Assembly: GCA_036276235.1 (NCBI GenBank)
Contig: DATBDZ010000059.1
Location: 1 to 29,777 of the forward strand
Reading direction: 5' to 3'
From: JANWHF01 sp036276235
Lineage (GTDB): Bacteria > Planctomycetota > Phycisphaerae > Tepidisphaerales > Tepidisphaeraceae
DNA length: 29,777 nt
A program made the translations under genes and the position numbers. Position 1 is the stretch's first letter; every line of letters starts with the position of its first letter. A model generated the notes under the pieces. That model ran no database searches and had not been told where the DNA came from. It saw nothing but the letters and a program-made list of their open reading frames with translations. Shown in pieces: positions 14,404 through 21,956 of the stretch.

Positions 14404-15720
14404 TTACCCGCCCGCAAATTCCCGTGGCTGATCGATCACGCGCAGGCAGACCGTCGGCGCTTGGATCGTCGGCAGCGCATCGATCGTCCGCAGCGCCTGG
14501 CGAATCGCCCCCTCTTTGGCCATGTGCGTGGTGATCACCACCGGCACAAATTGCGACTCGGCGGATTCGCGCTGGTGGATCGCCGACAGGCTGATACCCT
14601 GGCCCCCCAGGGCCTGCGCGACTTGCGCCATGACGCCGGGGACGTCGCGAGCCGTCACGCGAAGGTAGTAGCGCGATTGCAGCTCTTCGATCGGCAGGAT
14701 CACCGCCGCCGGGGCGGTGTCGGGGAAGATGTTGAGCCGCTTGAAAAGCTGCGGCGTTACGCCCGTCGCAACACCCACGAGATCAGCCACGACGGCGCTG
14801 GCGGTCGGCATCTGCCCGGCGCCGCGGCCATAAAAAAGCGCGTGGCCCAACGCATGCCCGTAGACGCTGATGGCGTTGAAGCTGCCGCTCACTTCCGCCA
14901 GCACGTCGTTCGCGTGGACCAACGTCGGATTGACCCGAAGCGTCAGGCGGCCATCGCGGCGTTCGCCTATCGCCAATAGTTTGATGACGTAACCCAACTC
15001 CGTGGCGAATTGGATGTCGGTCGGATGCAGCGTATCGATTCCTTCGACGAGGATATCCTTCTCCGCGACGCGCGCGTTGAAGGCAAGGCTCGCGAGGATC
15101 GCCAGCTTCTGAGCCGCGTCGCGGCCGGAAACATCGAGCGTCGGGTCGGCCTCGGCAAAGCCAAGCTTCTGCGCCTCGGCCAGCGCCTGCTGATACGACC
15201 AGCCGTTCTTGGTCATGCGGGTGAGGATGACGTTGCAGGTGCCGTTGACGATGCCGACCAATGCGTCGATGCGATTGGCGATGAGCCCGCGCGTGAGGGC
15301 GTCGATGATCGGAATCCCGCCGCCGCAGCTTGCCTCAAAGGCGATGCACGTGTTGTGCTTGCGGGCGAGTCCAAACAATTCCGCGCCGCGCGCCGCGAGC
15401 AGGCTTTTGTTGGCCGTCACCACCGGTTTGCCGAGCTTGAGGGCGCGCTCGATCAATTCCCCAGTCGGCGAGATCCCGCCCATCAGCTCCAGGACGATCT
15501 GCACGCTCGGATCATCGATCGCCGCCTGCGCGTTGGTCGTGAATGGCAATCCGCCTTGCGCTTGATGTTTTTGCAGATCGCGAACGACGACATGCCGAAT
15601 ATCAAAGCGCGCCCCAACGCGGCGTTTAAGCAGCTCCGCCTGGTCGGCGAGAATCTTCGCGACCCCGCCGCCGACGATCCCGCAGCCCAAAAGACAAATT
15701 CCGGTCGATGATTCGCTCAT
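14404..15720 (-). CDS. hom: homoserine dehydrogenase
   Basis: This is a 438-residue enzyme that reduces aspartate semialdehyde to homoserine, in the threonine and methionine pathway. The N-terminal nucleotide-binding glycine motif is LGCGIVGGGV (11-20). TANKSLLA and NGTCN follow, then the signature FAEADPTLDVSGRDAAQKLA of the homoserine-binding domain. The C-terminal 85 residues form an ACT regulatory domain (YYLRVTARDVPGVMAQVAQA), as in threonine-feedback-controlled monofunctional enzymes. ATG at 15720 is chosen; the frame is open further upstream but without similarity. Its stop codon directly abuts the stop of the convergent Anbu gene, with no base between them. Confidence 0.96.
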   Translation of the reverse strand: MSESSTGICLLGCGIVGGGVAKILADQAELLKRRVGARFDIRHVVVRDLQKHQAQGGLPFTTNAQAAIDDPSVQIVLELMGGISPTGELIERALKLGKPVVTANKSLLAARGAELFGLARKHNTCIAFEASCGGGIPIIDALTRGLIANRIDALVGIVNGTCNVILTRMTKNGWSYQQALAEAQKLGFAEADPTLDVSGRDAAQKLAILASLAFNARVAEKDILVEGIDTLHPTDIQFATELGYVIKLLAIGERRDGRLTLRVNPTLVHANDVLAEVSGSFNAISVYGHALGHALFYGRGAGQMPTASAVVADLVGVATGVTPQLFKRLNIFPDTAPAAVILPIEELQSRYYLRVTARDVPGVMAQVAQALGGQGISLSAIHQRESAESQFVPVVITTHMAKEGAIRQALRTIDALPTIQAPTVCLRVIDQPREFAGG

Positions 15721-15806
15721 GCTAATAAGCCCGCCGAAGCGCGGCGAATGTACGGGTGGCCGCACCGGGAATCAAGCAAGCCCAACGATCGCTGCAGACG
15801 GATGAT

Positions 15807-15836
15807 TTGGACGATGTCGCCCGCGGCAAATATGAT
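15807..15836 (+). promoter_or_regulatory. candidate promoter of the Res operon
   Basis: TTGGAC (15807-15812) and TATGAT (15831-15836) are spaced by 18 bases, about 50 bases before the Res start, in the 167-base divergent gap with hom. The -10 is good, the -35 modest. No other clear control site is visible there. Confidence 0.35.
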
Positions 15837-15887
15837 TTGTCAGCCGGGCTCAGGCTTTATCGGTTTGTCGGTCTACCGTAAGATGGC

Positions 15888-18800
15888 ATGCCTTCCATGA
15901 ATGCAGGGAAAGCGGGACAACCCGTCGTCATCGAGAATCCAGTTATCAACTCCCCGTTCGAGGAGCCACGCCGTCATTTTGAGTTTGATGACGATGGCAT
16001 TACCGACCAGATCATCTCCGCTCGCCGTCCTAGCTCCTATTTCATTCCGATCGCGAAGCCCAGGAAGAAGTCTTCTGACACGCAACAGACGTTCGAGGAT
16101 TGGACGGCGGACCGGATCGAGGAAAACAAAAACGTCAATCGCATTCGTCAGCGCGTGAAGCTGTGGCGGGAGGGCAAATATCCCGACATTACGCGCACGA
16201 CCGCCCGCTTGCTGGAGCAGTGGAACAATCCGGATCGCCATCGCCGCCTCTTCTTCTGCCAGATCGAGGCGATGGAAACGCTCATCTACATCACCGAGGT
16301 CGCCCGCAAGTACGGCGACAACTGGATCGAGAACGAGCTGCGGCAGTTCAACGACGATGCAAACCCCCAACTGTTTCGGATAGCCTGCAAAATGGCTACG
16401 GGCAGCGGCAAGACCGCCGTCATGTCGATGATCATCGCCTGGCACACGCTCAACAAGCTGGCCAATCCGCAGGATGCGCGTTTTACGGACACGTTTCTAG
16501 TCGTCACGCCGGGCATCACGATCAAGGATCGGCTTCGCGTGCTGCTGCCGGGCGATCCGCAGAATTACTACAAGGGACTGGAGGTCGTTCCGTCCGACCT
16601 GCTGAACGAGCTGGGTAAGGCGAAAATCCTCATCACGAACTATCACACCTTTCTTCGCCGCGAGAAAATCGCCGCCGGCAAGCTCACAAAGGCGATTCTC
16701 AAAGAAGGCGAAGAATCCGCGTTCACCGAATCCGAAGGCGAAATGGTTCGCCGCGTCTGCCGCGAACTGGGCAACAAAAAGAACATCATCGTCCTCAATG
16801 ACGAAGCTCACCACTGTTATCGGCGGCGTGCCGCCGGTGACGAGCCAAAGCTCATTGGCGATGAGCGCAAAGAAGCCGAGAAGCGCGAAGAAGAAGCCCG
16901 CATCTGGATCAGCGGCCTGGAGGCGGTGAAACGAAAGATGGGCATCAAGACCGTCTACGATCTCTCCGCCACGCCGTTTTTTCTGCGCGGTTCGGGATAC
17001 TCCGAAGGGACGCTCTTTCCCTGGGTCGTTTCCGATTTCTCGCTGATCGATGCGATTGAGAGCGGTATCGTCAAGGTGCCGCGGGTTCCCGTGGCCGACA
17101 ATGCGATGGAAGGGCCGGCGCCGACCTACCGCGATCTGTGGATCCGAATCCGCGAAGACCTGCCCAAAAAAGGGCGCGGGAGCGCCCAGTACACCGGCGA
17201 GCCCAGACTGCCCGTGGAGCTGGAAGGCGCTCTCACCAGTCTTTACAAAAACTACGAAAAGTCCTATCGCCTCTGGGAGCGCACCGCCCAAGCCAGCGGC
17301 ACCACCCCGCCGGTGTTCATCATCGTCTGCAACAATACCAACGTCTCAAAGATGGTCTTCGACTATGTCGCCGGATGGGAAAAGACGCTCGAAGGCGGCG
17401 CGCTGGTTGCCGTGCCGGGGAAGCTCGACCTCTTCAGCAACGTACAAGGCGGCCACTTCCTCGATCGGCCCAACACCATCCTCGTCGATTCCGAGCAAAT
17501 CGACAGCGGCGAGGCGATGAGCGATGAGTTCCGCAAAATCGCCGCCCGCGAAATTGACGAATTCAAGGAGGATCTTCGCCAGCGATTCCCCGGCCGCGAC
17601 GTCGAGGAGATCACCGACGAAGACCTGCTGCGCGAAGTGATGAACACCGTTGGAAAAGCGGGCAAGCTCGGCGAGCAGGTCAAATGCGTGGTGTCGGTCT
17701 CGATGCTTACCGAGGGGTGGGACGCCAACACGGTTACCCACATCCTGGGCGTCCGCGCATTCGGCACGCAGTTGCTCTGCGAGCAGGTCGTCGGCCGCGG
17801 CTTGCGGCGAATGAGCTATGCGCCGGTGGCCTCCCGCATCGACACGCCGCAAGGCCCGGTGGAGTTTGAAGCATTCGATACCGAGTATGCCGAGGTGTAC
17901 GGCGTCCCCTTCTCCTTCATCCCCGCCAGCGGCGCGATCAAGGAGAAACCGCCCGGCCCACCGCCGACTCACGTGCGGGCCCTGGAAGAACGGATCGCCT
18001 GCGAAATCACTTTCCCCCGCATCGACGGCTATCGCTACGATCTTCCCGCCGAGCGGCTGACCGCCCGCTTTACCGAGAAATCACATCTGGCTTTATCTAC
18101 TCGCGATCTGCCGACCAGCGTTGAGAATCGCCCCATCGTCGGCCAAACCAGCATTCACACGCTTGATGATCTGAAGAACGAGCGCGAGCAGAAAGTCGCC
18201 TTCCATATCGCGCGCCGAATACTGGAGCATTATTTCCAGAAGGACGAATACGCGAAAAAACCGTGGCTCTTCCCGGACTTGCTGGAGATTTCCCGGCGCT
18301 GGCTCAGCGAATGCGTGACCTGCAAGGACGGCACGTTTAAACAGCTCCTGCTTTTCGTCGAGCACTGCCAGACCGCCGCCGACAAAGTCTATCGCGCGGT
18401 AGTCGAAGCCGATTCCGGCCCCAAACGCCTGCTTCCCATTCCCAAACCGTACGACACGATTGGCTCAACGCGCTACGTCTCGTTTGACACGGTCAAGCCG
18501 ACCTTTAAGACGCGCGACGACAAATCCCATGTCTCCCACGTCGTCGGGGACACCGAAAACTGGGAACAGAAGATGGCCCAGACGCTGGAAGAGATGGACG
18601 AGGTGGTTCACTACGTGAAGAACCACAACGTCGGCTTTTTCATCCCGTACACCGTCGATGGCCGCCAGCGAAGCTACTACCCGGACTTCATCGCCCACGT
18701 CGACGATGGCCGCGGTAAAGACGATCTGCTCAACCTGATCGTCGAAGTCAGCGGCGCGCGCGACAAGGAAAAGGAAGCGAAGGTGGATACCGCAAAAACC

Positions 18801-18929
18801 CTGTGGGTGCCGGCGGTGAACAACGCAGGAACGTGGGGACGCTGGGCGTACATTGAGATCGGCGATCCGTGGGACGCGGCGGGGACGATTCGGGCAATGC
18901 TGAGCAAGCTGGGGAAGATCAAGGTATGA
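15888..18929 (+). CDS. type III-like restriction enzyme Res subunit (BPTD_3080-type helicase/endonuclease)
   Basis: This is a 1013-residue superfamily 2 helicase-nuclease. Walker A MATGSGKT (169-176), Walker B DEAH (305-308), motif III SATPFF (from Ser360) and motif VI QVVGRGLRR (633-641) are all intact, so ATP-driven translocation is expected. The C-terminal nuclease-like region has PDF at Asp933 and a strand ending Glu953-Val-Ser955. The PD-(D/E)XK lysine position therefore holds Ser; Lys may be supplied nearby, or cleavage may be altered. Overall pattern and length match restriction enzymes of the BPTD_3080 family, which work with a large adenine methyltransferase. That partner lies 1.2 kb downstream but is broken. 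It is the first gene of an operon and overlaps the next gene by four bases. A second ATG at 15897 is an alternative start. Confidence 0.92.
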   Translation: MPSMNAGKAGQPVVIENPVINSPFEEPRRHFEFDDDGITDQIISARRPSSYFIPIAKPRKKSSDTQQTFEDWTADRIEENKNVNRIRQRVKLWREGKYPDITRTTARLLEQWNNPDRHRRLFFCQIEAMETLIYITEVARKYGDNWIENELRQFNDDANPQLFRIACKMATGSGKTAVMSMIIAWHTLNKLANPQDARFTDTFLVVTPGITIKDRLRVLLPGDPQNYYKGLEVVPSDLLNELGKAKILITNYHTFLRREKIAAGKLTKAILKEGEESAFTESEGEMVRRVCRELGNKKNIIVLNDEAHHCYRRRAAGDEPKLIGDERKEAEKREEEARIWISGLEAVKRKMGIKTVYDLSATPFFLRGSGYSEGTLFPWVVSDFSLIDAIESGIVKVPRVPVADNAMEGPAPTYRDLWIRIREDLPKKGRGSAQYTGEPRLPVELEGALTSLYKNYEKSYRLWERTAQASGTTPPVFIIVCNNTNVSKMVFDYVAGWEKTLEGGALVAVPGKLDLFSNVQGGHFLDRPNTILVDSEQIDSGEAMSDEFRKIAAREIDEFKEDLRQRFPGRDVEEITDEDLLREVMNTVGKAGKLGEQVKCVVSVSMLTEGWDANTVTHILGVRAFGTQLLCEQVVGRGLRRMSYAPVASRIDTPQGPVEFEAFDTEYAEVYGVPFSFIPASGAIKEKPPGPPPTHVRALEERIACEITFPRIDGYRYDLPAERLTARFTEKSHLALSTRDLPTSVENRPIVGQTSIHTLDDLKNEREQKVAFHIARRILEHYFQKDEYAKKPWLFPDLLEISRRWLSECVTCKDGTFKQLLLFVEHCQTAADKVYRAVVEADSGPKRLLPIPKPYDTIGSTRYVSFDTVKPTFKTRDDKSHVSHVVGDTENWEQKMAQTLEEMDEVVHYVKNHNVGFFIPYTVDGRQRSYYPDFIAHVDDGRGKDDLLNLIVEVSGARDKEKEAKVDTAKTLWVPAVNNAGTWGRWAYIEIGDPWDAAGTIRAMLSKLGKIKV

Positions 18930-19258
18930 GCGACGCTGAGATTGTGTACCATTACACCGATCAGCCGGGCTGGAATGCGATCCGCGCGCAGGTAGATTGG
19001 CTGTTCAAAGCGTCGCAACCGCCGGGGAATCGGCCGTTTGGCGTTTACTTTACGACGCTGCGGGTCGATGCGCCCAAGTTTCATAAGAAGACTCGGATTC
19101 CTGTTGATAAACAGGAGTACGTCTTCGCTTTCACCGGCACGGAAGGACTTGAGCAGCGCGACGAAGGCAGACGCCCGTTTGTCCTGCTGAGCCCCACTGA
19201 CTACCTCGTAGCGAAGCACCGGCAGACGTACAATGGGAAGTCGGAGACGATGCCATGA
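18926..19258 (+). CDS. HYD1-type ADP-ribosyltransferase-like protein
   Basis: This is a 110-residue protein. VYHYTDQPGWNAI near the N-terminus (His9-Tyr10) and FGVYFTTL (Tyr41) match the first two motifs of HYD1-signature ADP-ribosyltransferase folds. A strand KQEYVFAF follows near residue 65. At this size it is a minimal ART domain; catalytic ability cannot be judged because the third, acidic motif is unclear. Such domains occur in toxins and some phage-defence loci and transfer ADP-ribose from NAD+ to protein or nucleic acid. The ATG overlaps the Res stop (ATGA), so it is translated with Res and is probably part of the same system. It could equally be a structural NAD-binding module. Confidence 0.7.
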   Translation: MSDAEIVYHYTDQPGWNAIRAQVDWLFKASQPPGNRPFGVYFTTLRVDAPKFHKKTRIPVDKQEYVFAFTGTEGLEQRDEGRRPFVLLSPTDYLVAKHRQTYNGKSETMP

Positions 19259-19647
19259 TCGGCGGACAAGACATTTTGATTCCCTGTGCCGAACCCAGCG
19301 TCGCGCTTGACCTCGCGACTCGAACGGTTACCCGGTACTGGAGCGAGGCCCATCTTGAAGATGGGGAGTCCGGCGACGTGCTCTCTCCGTATCGCGATGC
19401 GCATTTTGCTGGGATTCGTGAGATTCTGATCACTAAGACGCAGCAGGCTTCGGATCTCTGGGACAAGCTCGGCGCCTGTGAGGCGACCAACGGAACGCTC
19501 ATTCACCTGCTCGCCAGCGGCAAGACGCTGACCGTGGTCATTGATGATGAACCCAGCGAGGAGATGATCAACATCGTGCGCGAAATTCGCGGGTCCTTGA
19601 TCCAGGAGCTGTTCACAAGTACAGCAGAAACGAAGGTGGCTGCATGA
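19255..19647 (+). CDS. R-M operon small protein 1, unknown
   Basis: I do not recognise this 130-residue protein. It reads as a mixed alpha/beta domain: an opening strand region (GGQDILIPCAEPSVALDLAT), a middle with LSPYRDAHFAGIREILITKT, and a closing part with TLTVVIDDEPSEEMINIVRE and an amphipathic helix. No metal cluster, membrane segment or nuclease motif is visible. It overlaps its neighbours on both sides by four bases (ATGA) and has GGAGA before the start, so it is made together with the ART-like and following proteins. Possible roles are an immunity or regulatory partner of the ART-like protein or a Res/Mod accessory. Confidence 0.65.
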   Translation: MIGGQDILIPCAEPSVALDLATRTVTRYWSEAHLEDGESGDVLSPYRDAHFAGIREILITKTQQASDLWDKLGACEATNGTLIHLLASGKTLTVVIDDEPSEEMINIVREIRGSLIQELFTSTAETKVAA

Positions 19648-20147
19648 GCAACATCACCATCGATCCCCTGGAGCAACTGATCCGTGCATCCGGCGAGAAT
19701 TGGCTCATCGACTGGTTCGCCCCACCTGACAAGGCACTGCCGCATTTCCGACAGGTGCTCGAACGGGCCGACCAGTGCGCCGTTCAGCGATTCGGCCAGA
19801 ATGGCCCGCGTCTCACCATCGAAGCGCTCCGGGACGAGCAACAAGGCAACCCGCACAAAGTCCGCGCGCTACTCCAGATCCTTCCCACTATTGCATCGCC
19901 GGACATGCTCGTGATGGCCTTGCGGATCATGCGGGGCATGAACATCGACTCCATGCACCTCGAATACGAGGAGGAACAATCATTCCGCCTGCGCGTTCGG
20001 CTGAAGTCGATGTATGACGACAAGGAGATCGACGAGTACGAAACAACGGACATCCACGATGCAGTCGTCTTGCGGCACTTTGGCATCCTGAAGATGAATG
20101 ATCGACCCGCCTTCGATGGGTTCTATCCGCTCCGCGTTGGGGATTAA
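19644..20147 (+). CDS. R-M operon small protein 2, unknown
   Basis: I do not recognise this 167-residue protein. The N-terminal two-thirds is predicted helical (DPLEQLIRASGENWLIDWFA, VRALLQILPTI). The C-terminal third is more beta-like with many charges (SFRLRVRLKSMYDDKEIDEY, then AVVLRHFGIL). There are no cysteines apart from one and no obvious catalytic motif. The ATG overlaps the previous stop by four bases and is preceded by GAAGG. The methyltransferase remnant begins 3 bases after its stop. The tight packing places it functionally with the Res/Mod pair. Confidence 0.65.
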   Translation: MSNITIDPLEQLIRASGENWLIDWFAPPDKALPHFRQVLERADQCAVQRFGQNGPRLTIEALRDEQQGNPHKVRALLQILPTIASPDMLVMALRIMRGMNIDSMHLEYEEEQSFRLRVRLKSMYDDKEIDEYETTDIHDAVVLRHFGILKMNDRPAFDGFYPLRVGD

Positions 20148-20150
20148 CTT

Positions 20151-20531
20151 ATGGCCAGCAGGAAAAAGAGCGGAACCATCGCCGCATCCGCGCCGATTGA
20201 TTCGATCAAGCACCGCGATACCCGCACCAACATCCCCACCGCGGAGCTTCGCGACTTTGTTCGCGAGGAGGAGCAGAAGCCGCAGACACTGCTCTATCCG
20301 CGCGATCCATCGCTCGATTCGCAACTGGTCTGGAAGGGAAAGGATCAGCAGGACCAATCCCCGCTGGAAGTGCCGGTCGTGCCGGTCTACATCCAGGAGA
20401 AGATTCACCCGCAGGCGATCATCGAGGATTTCCGCAAGACCGCCGACCGCACGCCCGACAATGACAACCAGGATTTCGGCGGCCTGTTCGCCGACTTCAA
20501 CGGCCTGCCGGCCGATTTTGACGCTCGTTGA
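20151..20531 (+). pseudogene. N-terminal fragment of Mod DNA methyltransferase (Res partner)
   Basis: The 126 codons match the start of the large site-specific adenine methyltransferase that partners BPTD_3080-type Res. KHRDTRTNIPTAELRDFV, LLYPRDPSLDSQLVWKGKD, VPVVPVYIQEKIHPQAIIED and GLFADFNGLPADFD are all typical of that N-terminus. In intact relatives the next residues lead into the AdoMet-binding and DPPY catalytic motifs; here a TGA follows FDAR at once and no such motif occurs downstream. The frame itself is undamaged up to the break, which argues for a clean replacement rather than gradual decay. The remaining C-terminal piece is at about 21953-23116. A short protein could still be translated and might still bind Res. 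Confidence 0.85.
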
Positions 20532-21953
20532 CCTTGATCGTCACCAGTTTGAGCATTCGGCGAGGAGGAGACGCGCACCAACATTCCGGCGCGGACACGG
20601 CAACGCTCCCACCGGGATTGGCGAACTACGTCGGAGATGAGCGTGGCGCTTATGCAATTCATTTAGAATGCGGTACGCTTATCGTGGGTCGGGGATGACG
20701 CCGAATGTTCACAATGACTTGGTCAGAAAGAACAGGAGATTTCAATGATGCAGCATGAGCCTGTGACGACGGACGAATGTGTCGAGCTTCCGGTCGTCGG
20801 AGCACGGGGCGAAATCCTAGTCTCCGCTTACGTTGATGATGACGGGTTTCCGGTGGTCACTATCATTAATGAAGGAATGCCGATTTTCGTTTCCAACATC
20901 GCTTATAACGGGGCGGAGCAGGAGCTCCATCGCACGAAGGATCAGGTACTGGTCTCGCTTACCGGAGAATGCTGTGACTGACTGCGGCAGCGGCACAACG
21001 CATGAGGATGCCAGCCAATGAGCGGAGGATCAGCCCGAGATACCGTTGTACGAGAGGCGTTCCTTAAGCGACTGCGCGAGAACGGATACGAGAGCACTCG
21101 TGACGCGGTAATCGCTAGAGACAACGTGTACCGGGTGAATGAATCTGCACATCTGATGGTGCGCACGTCGCGATTTCACGCAACGAGAAATATCTACTTT
21201 TTCGGGCTAACGAAGCATATATTTGAGCAATTCGCTCAGTTGCCGCACCCTGTCATCGCATTTGTGCTTGCCGACACAAGCGAGGCACTACTAGTCCCAG
21301 CTCGCTGGATGTGGGATCGGCGTAGTAGTTTCAGTGCCGACGGCAAGCAATTTAAGCTGGAATTGGACAAGCAGCTGCGCCTTCGTACTCCAAAGGGTAG
21401 CCGCAAGTCTACCGATTTAACAGACTTCCGCGAGCAATTCACGATTCTGCGAATTGATGCCGCAATTACTCCTCCACAGGTTGAGTCGAAGCCCGTTCAG
21501 GCAAAACACGCCGCACTACAGGGTATGTTGTTGGAGATAGGTCGGATACGAGGGTTTGACACCTTCACGCCGAACAGGTCCTTCCGCTTCAAAAACAAGG
21601 CGTTGGCGGAGCTTGCCACTATGGCTTCTCTTCCAAGCTACCCCGGCATCAACAACAACATAGTCCGGCAGATCGATGTGGTCTGGCTCGACAAGTCTTT
21701 TCCGACGCACGCGTTTGAGATCGAGTTGACGACAGGAATCTGGTCGGGCTTGGTACGACTCGGTGAGCTGAAGCGGCTGGCGACAGCGTTTCATGTGATT
21801 ACCGACGGTAACGACGGCGCTTTCAAGAGAAGAATTGCAGGAGATATTTTCAGCGACATTGTGAATCGATGTCACCACAGTAGCGCTATGGATCTTGAGC
21901 GGCTGTACGAAGGGGAGCTTCGAGTGGCGGAGCTCAGGGCGCGGTTGGCGCTT
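20532..21953 (+). other. 1.4-kb segment replacing the catalytic core of the methyltransferase
   Basis: This interval lies exactly between the two homologous pieces of the methyltransferase and contains none of its middle. It holds a short ORF remnant (20528-20698, TTG start, ending YAIHLECGTLIVGRG), a 78-residue gene with a strong ribosome site and a 312-residue nuclease-like gene. By eye, codon use is noticeably richer in A and T at third positions than in Res or the C-terminal piece. I find no terminal inverted repeats, transposase, integrase or clear target duplication at the borders. Recombination or an assembly join are both possible. Confidence 0.7.
20745..20981 (+). CDS. 78-residue hypothetical protein in the inserted segment
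   Basis: I do not recognise this small protein. It is acidic and beta-rich (ELPVVGARGEILVSAYVDDD, FPVVTIINEGMPIFVSNIAY), with a C-terminal CCD. AGGAG at 20734-20738 is well placed before two consecutive ATG codons, the best ribosome site in this part of the locus, so it is probably expressed. The nuclease-like gene begins 36 bases after its stop. A small partner just before a nuclease could be an inhibitor or a specificity factor; this is inference from position. Confidence 0.55.
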   Translation: MMQHEPVTTDECVELPVVGARGEILVSAYVDDDGFPVVTIINEGMPIFVSNIAYNGAEQELHRTKDQVLVSLTGECCD

Positions 21954-21956
21954 TAG
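21018..21956 (+). CDS. PD-(D/E)XK-like restriction endonuclease family protein
   Basis: This is a 312-residue protein. The N-terminal half (about 1-145) contains NIYFFGLTKHIFEQF and VIAFVLADTSEALLVPARWM, resembling the binding domains of solitary type II-like enzymes. Residues 165-275 look like a PD-(D/E)XK nuclease core. There is a helix with Glu173 (QGMLLEIGRIRGF), then Asp220 in RQIDVVWLDKSF, then Glu234-Ile-Glu236 in HAFEIELTTG, giving D...ExE instead of D...ExK, a variant I recall for families with an EVEHTT motif. It starts at an ATG with weak ribosome site GATGCCAGCCA. Its last codons overlap the resumed methyltransferase frame. Codons are AT-richer than the flanks, suggesting transfer. 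Nuclease activity is inferred, not shown. Confidence 0.65.
   Translation: MSGGSARDTVVREAFLKRLRENGYESTRDAVIARDNVYRVNESAHLMVRTSRFHATRNIYFFGLTKHIFEQFAQLPHPVIAFVLADTSEALLVPARWMWDRRSSFSADGKQFKLELDKQLRLRTPKGSRKSTDLTDFREQFTILRIDAAITPPQVESKPVQAKHAALQGMLLEIGRIRGFDTFTPNRSFRFKNKALAELATMASLPSYPGINNNIVRQIDVVWLDKSFPTHAFEIELTTGIWSGLVRLGELKRLATAFHVITDGNDGAFKRRIAGDIFSDIVNRCHHSSAMDLERLYEGELRVAELRARLAL

Noticed and set aside
20532..21953. Insertion sequence inside the methyltransferase
   Set aside because: No transposase, terminal inverted repeats or target duplication, and an insertion alone would not remove the middle of the gene.
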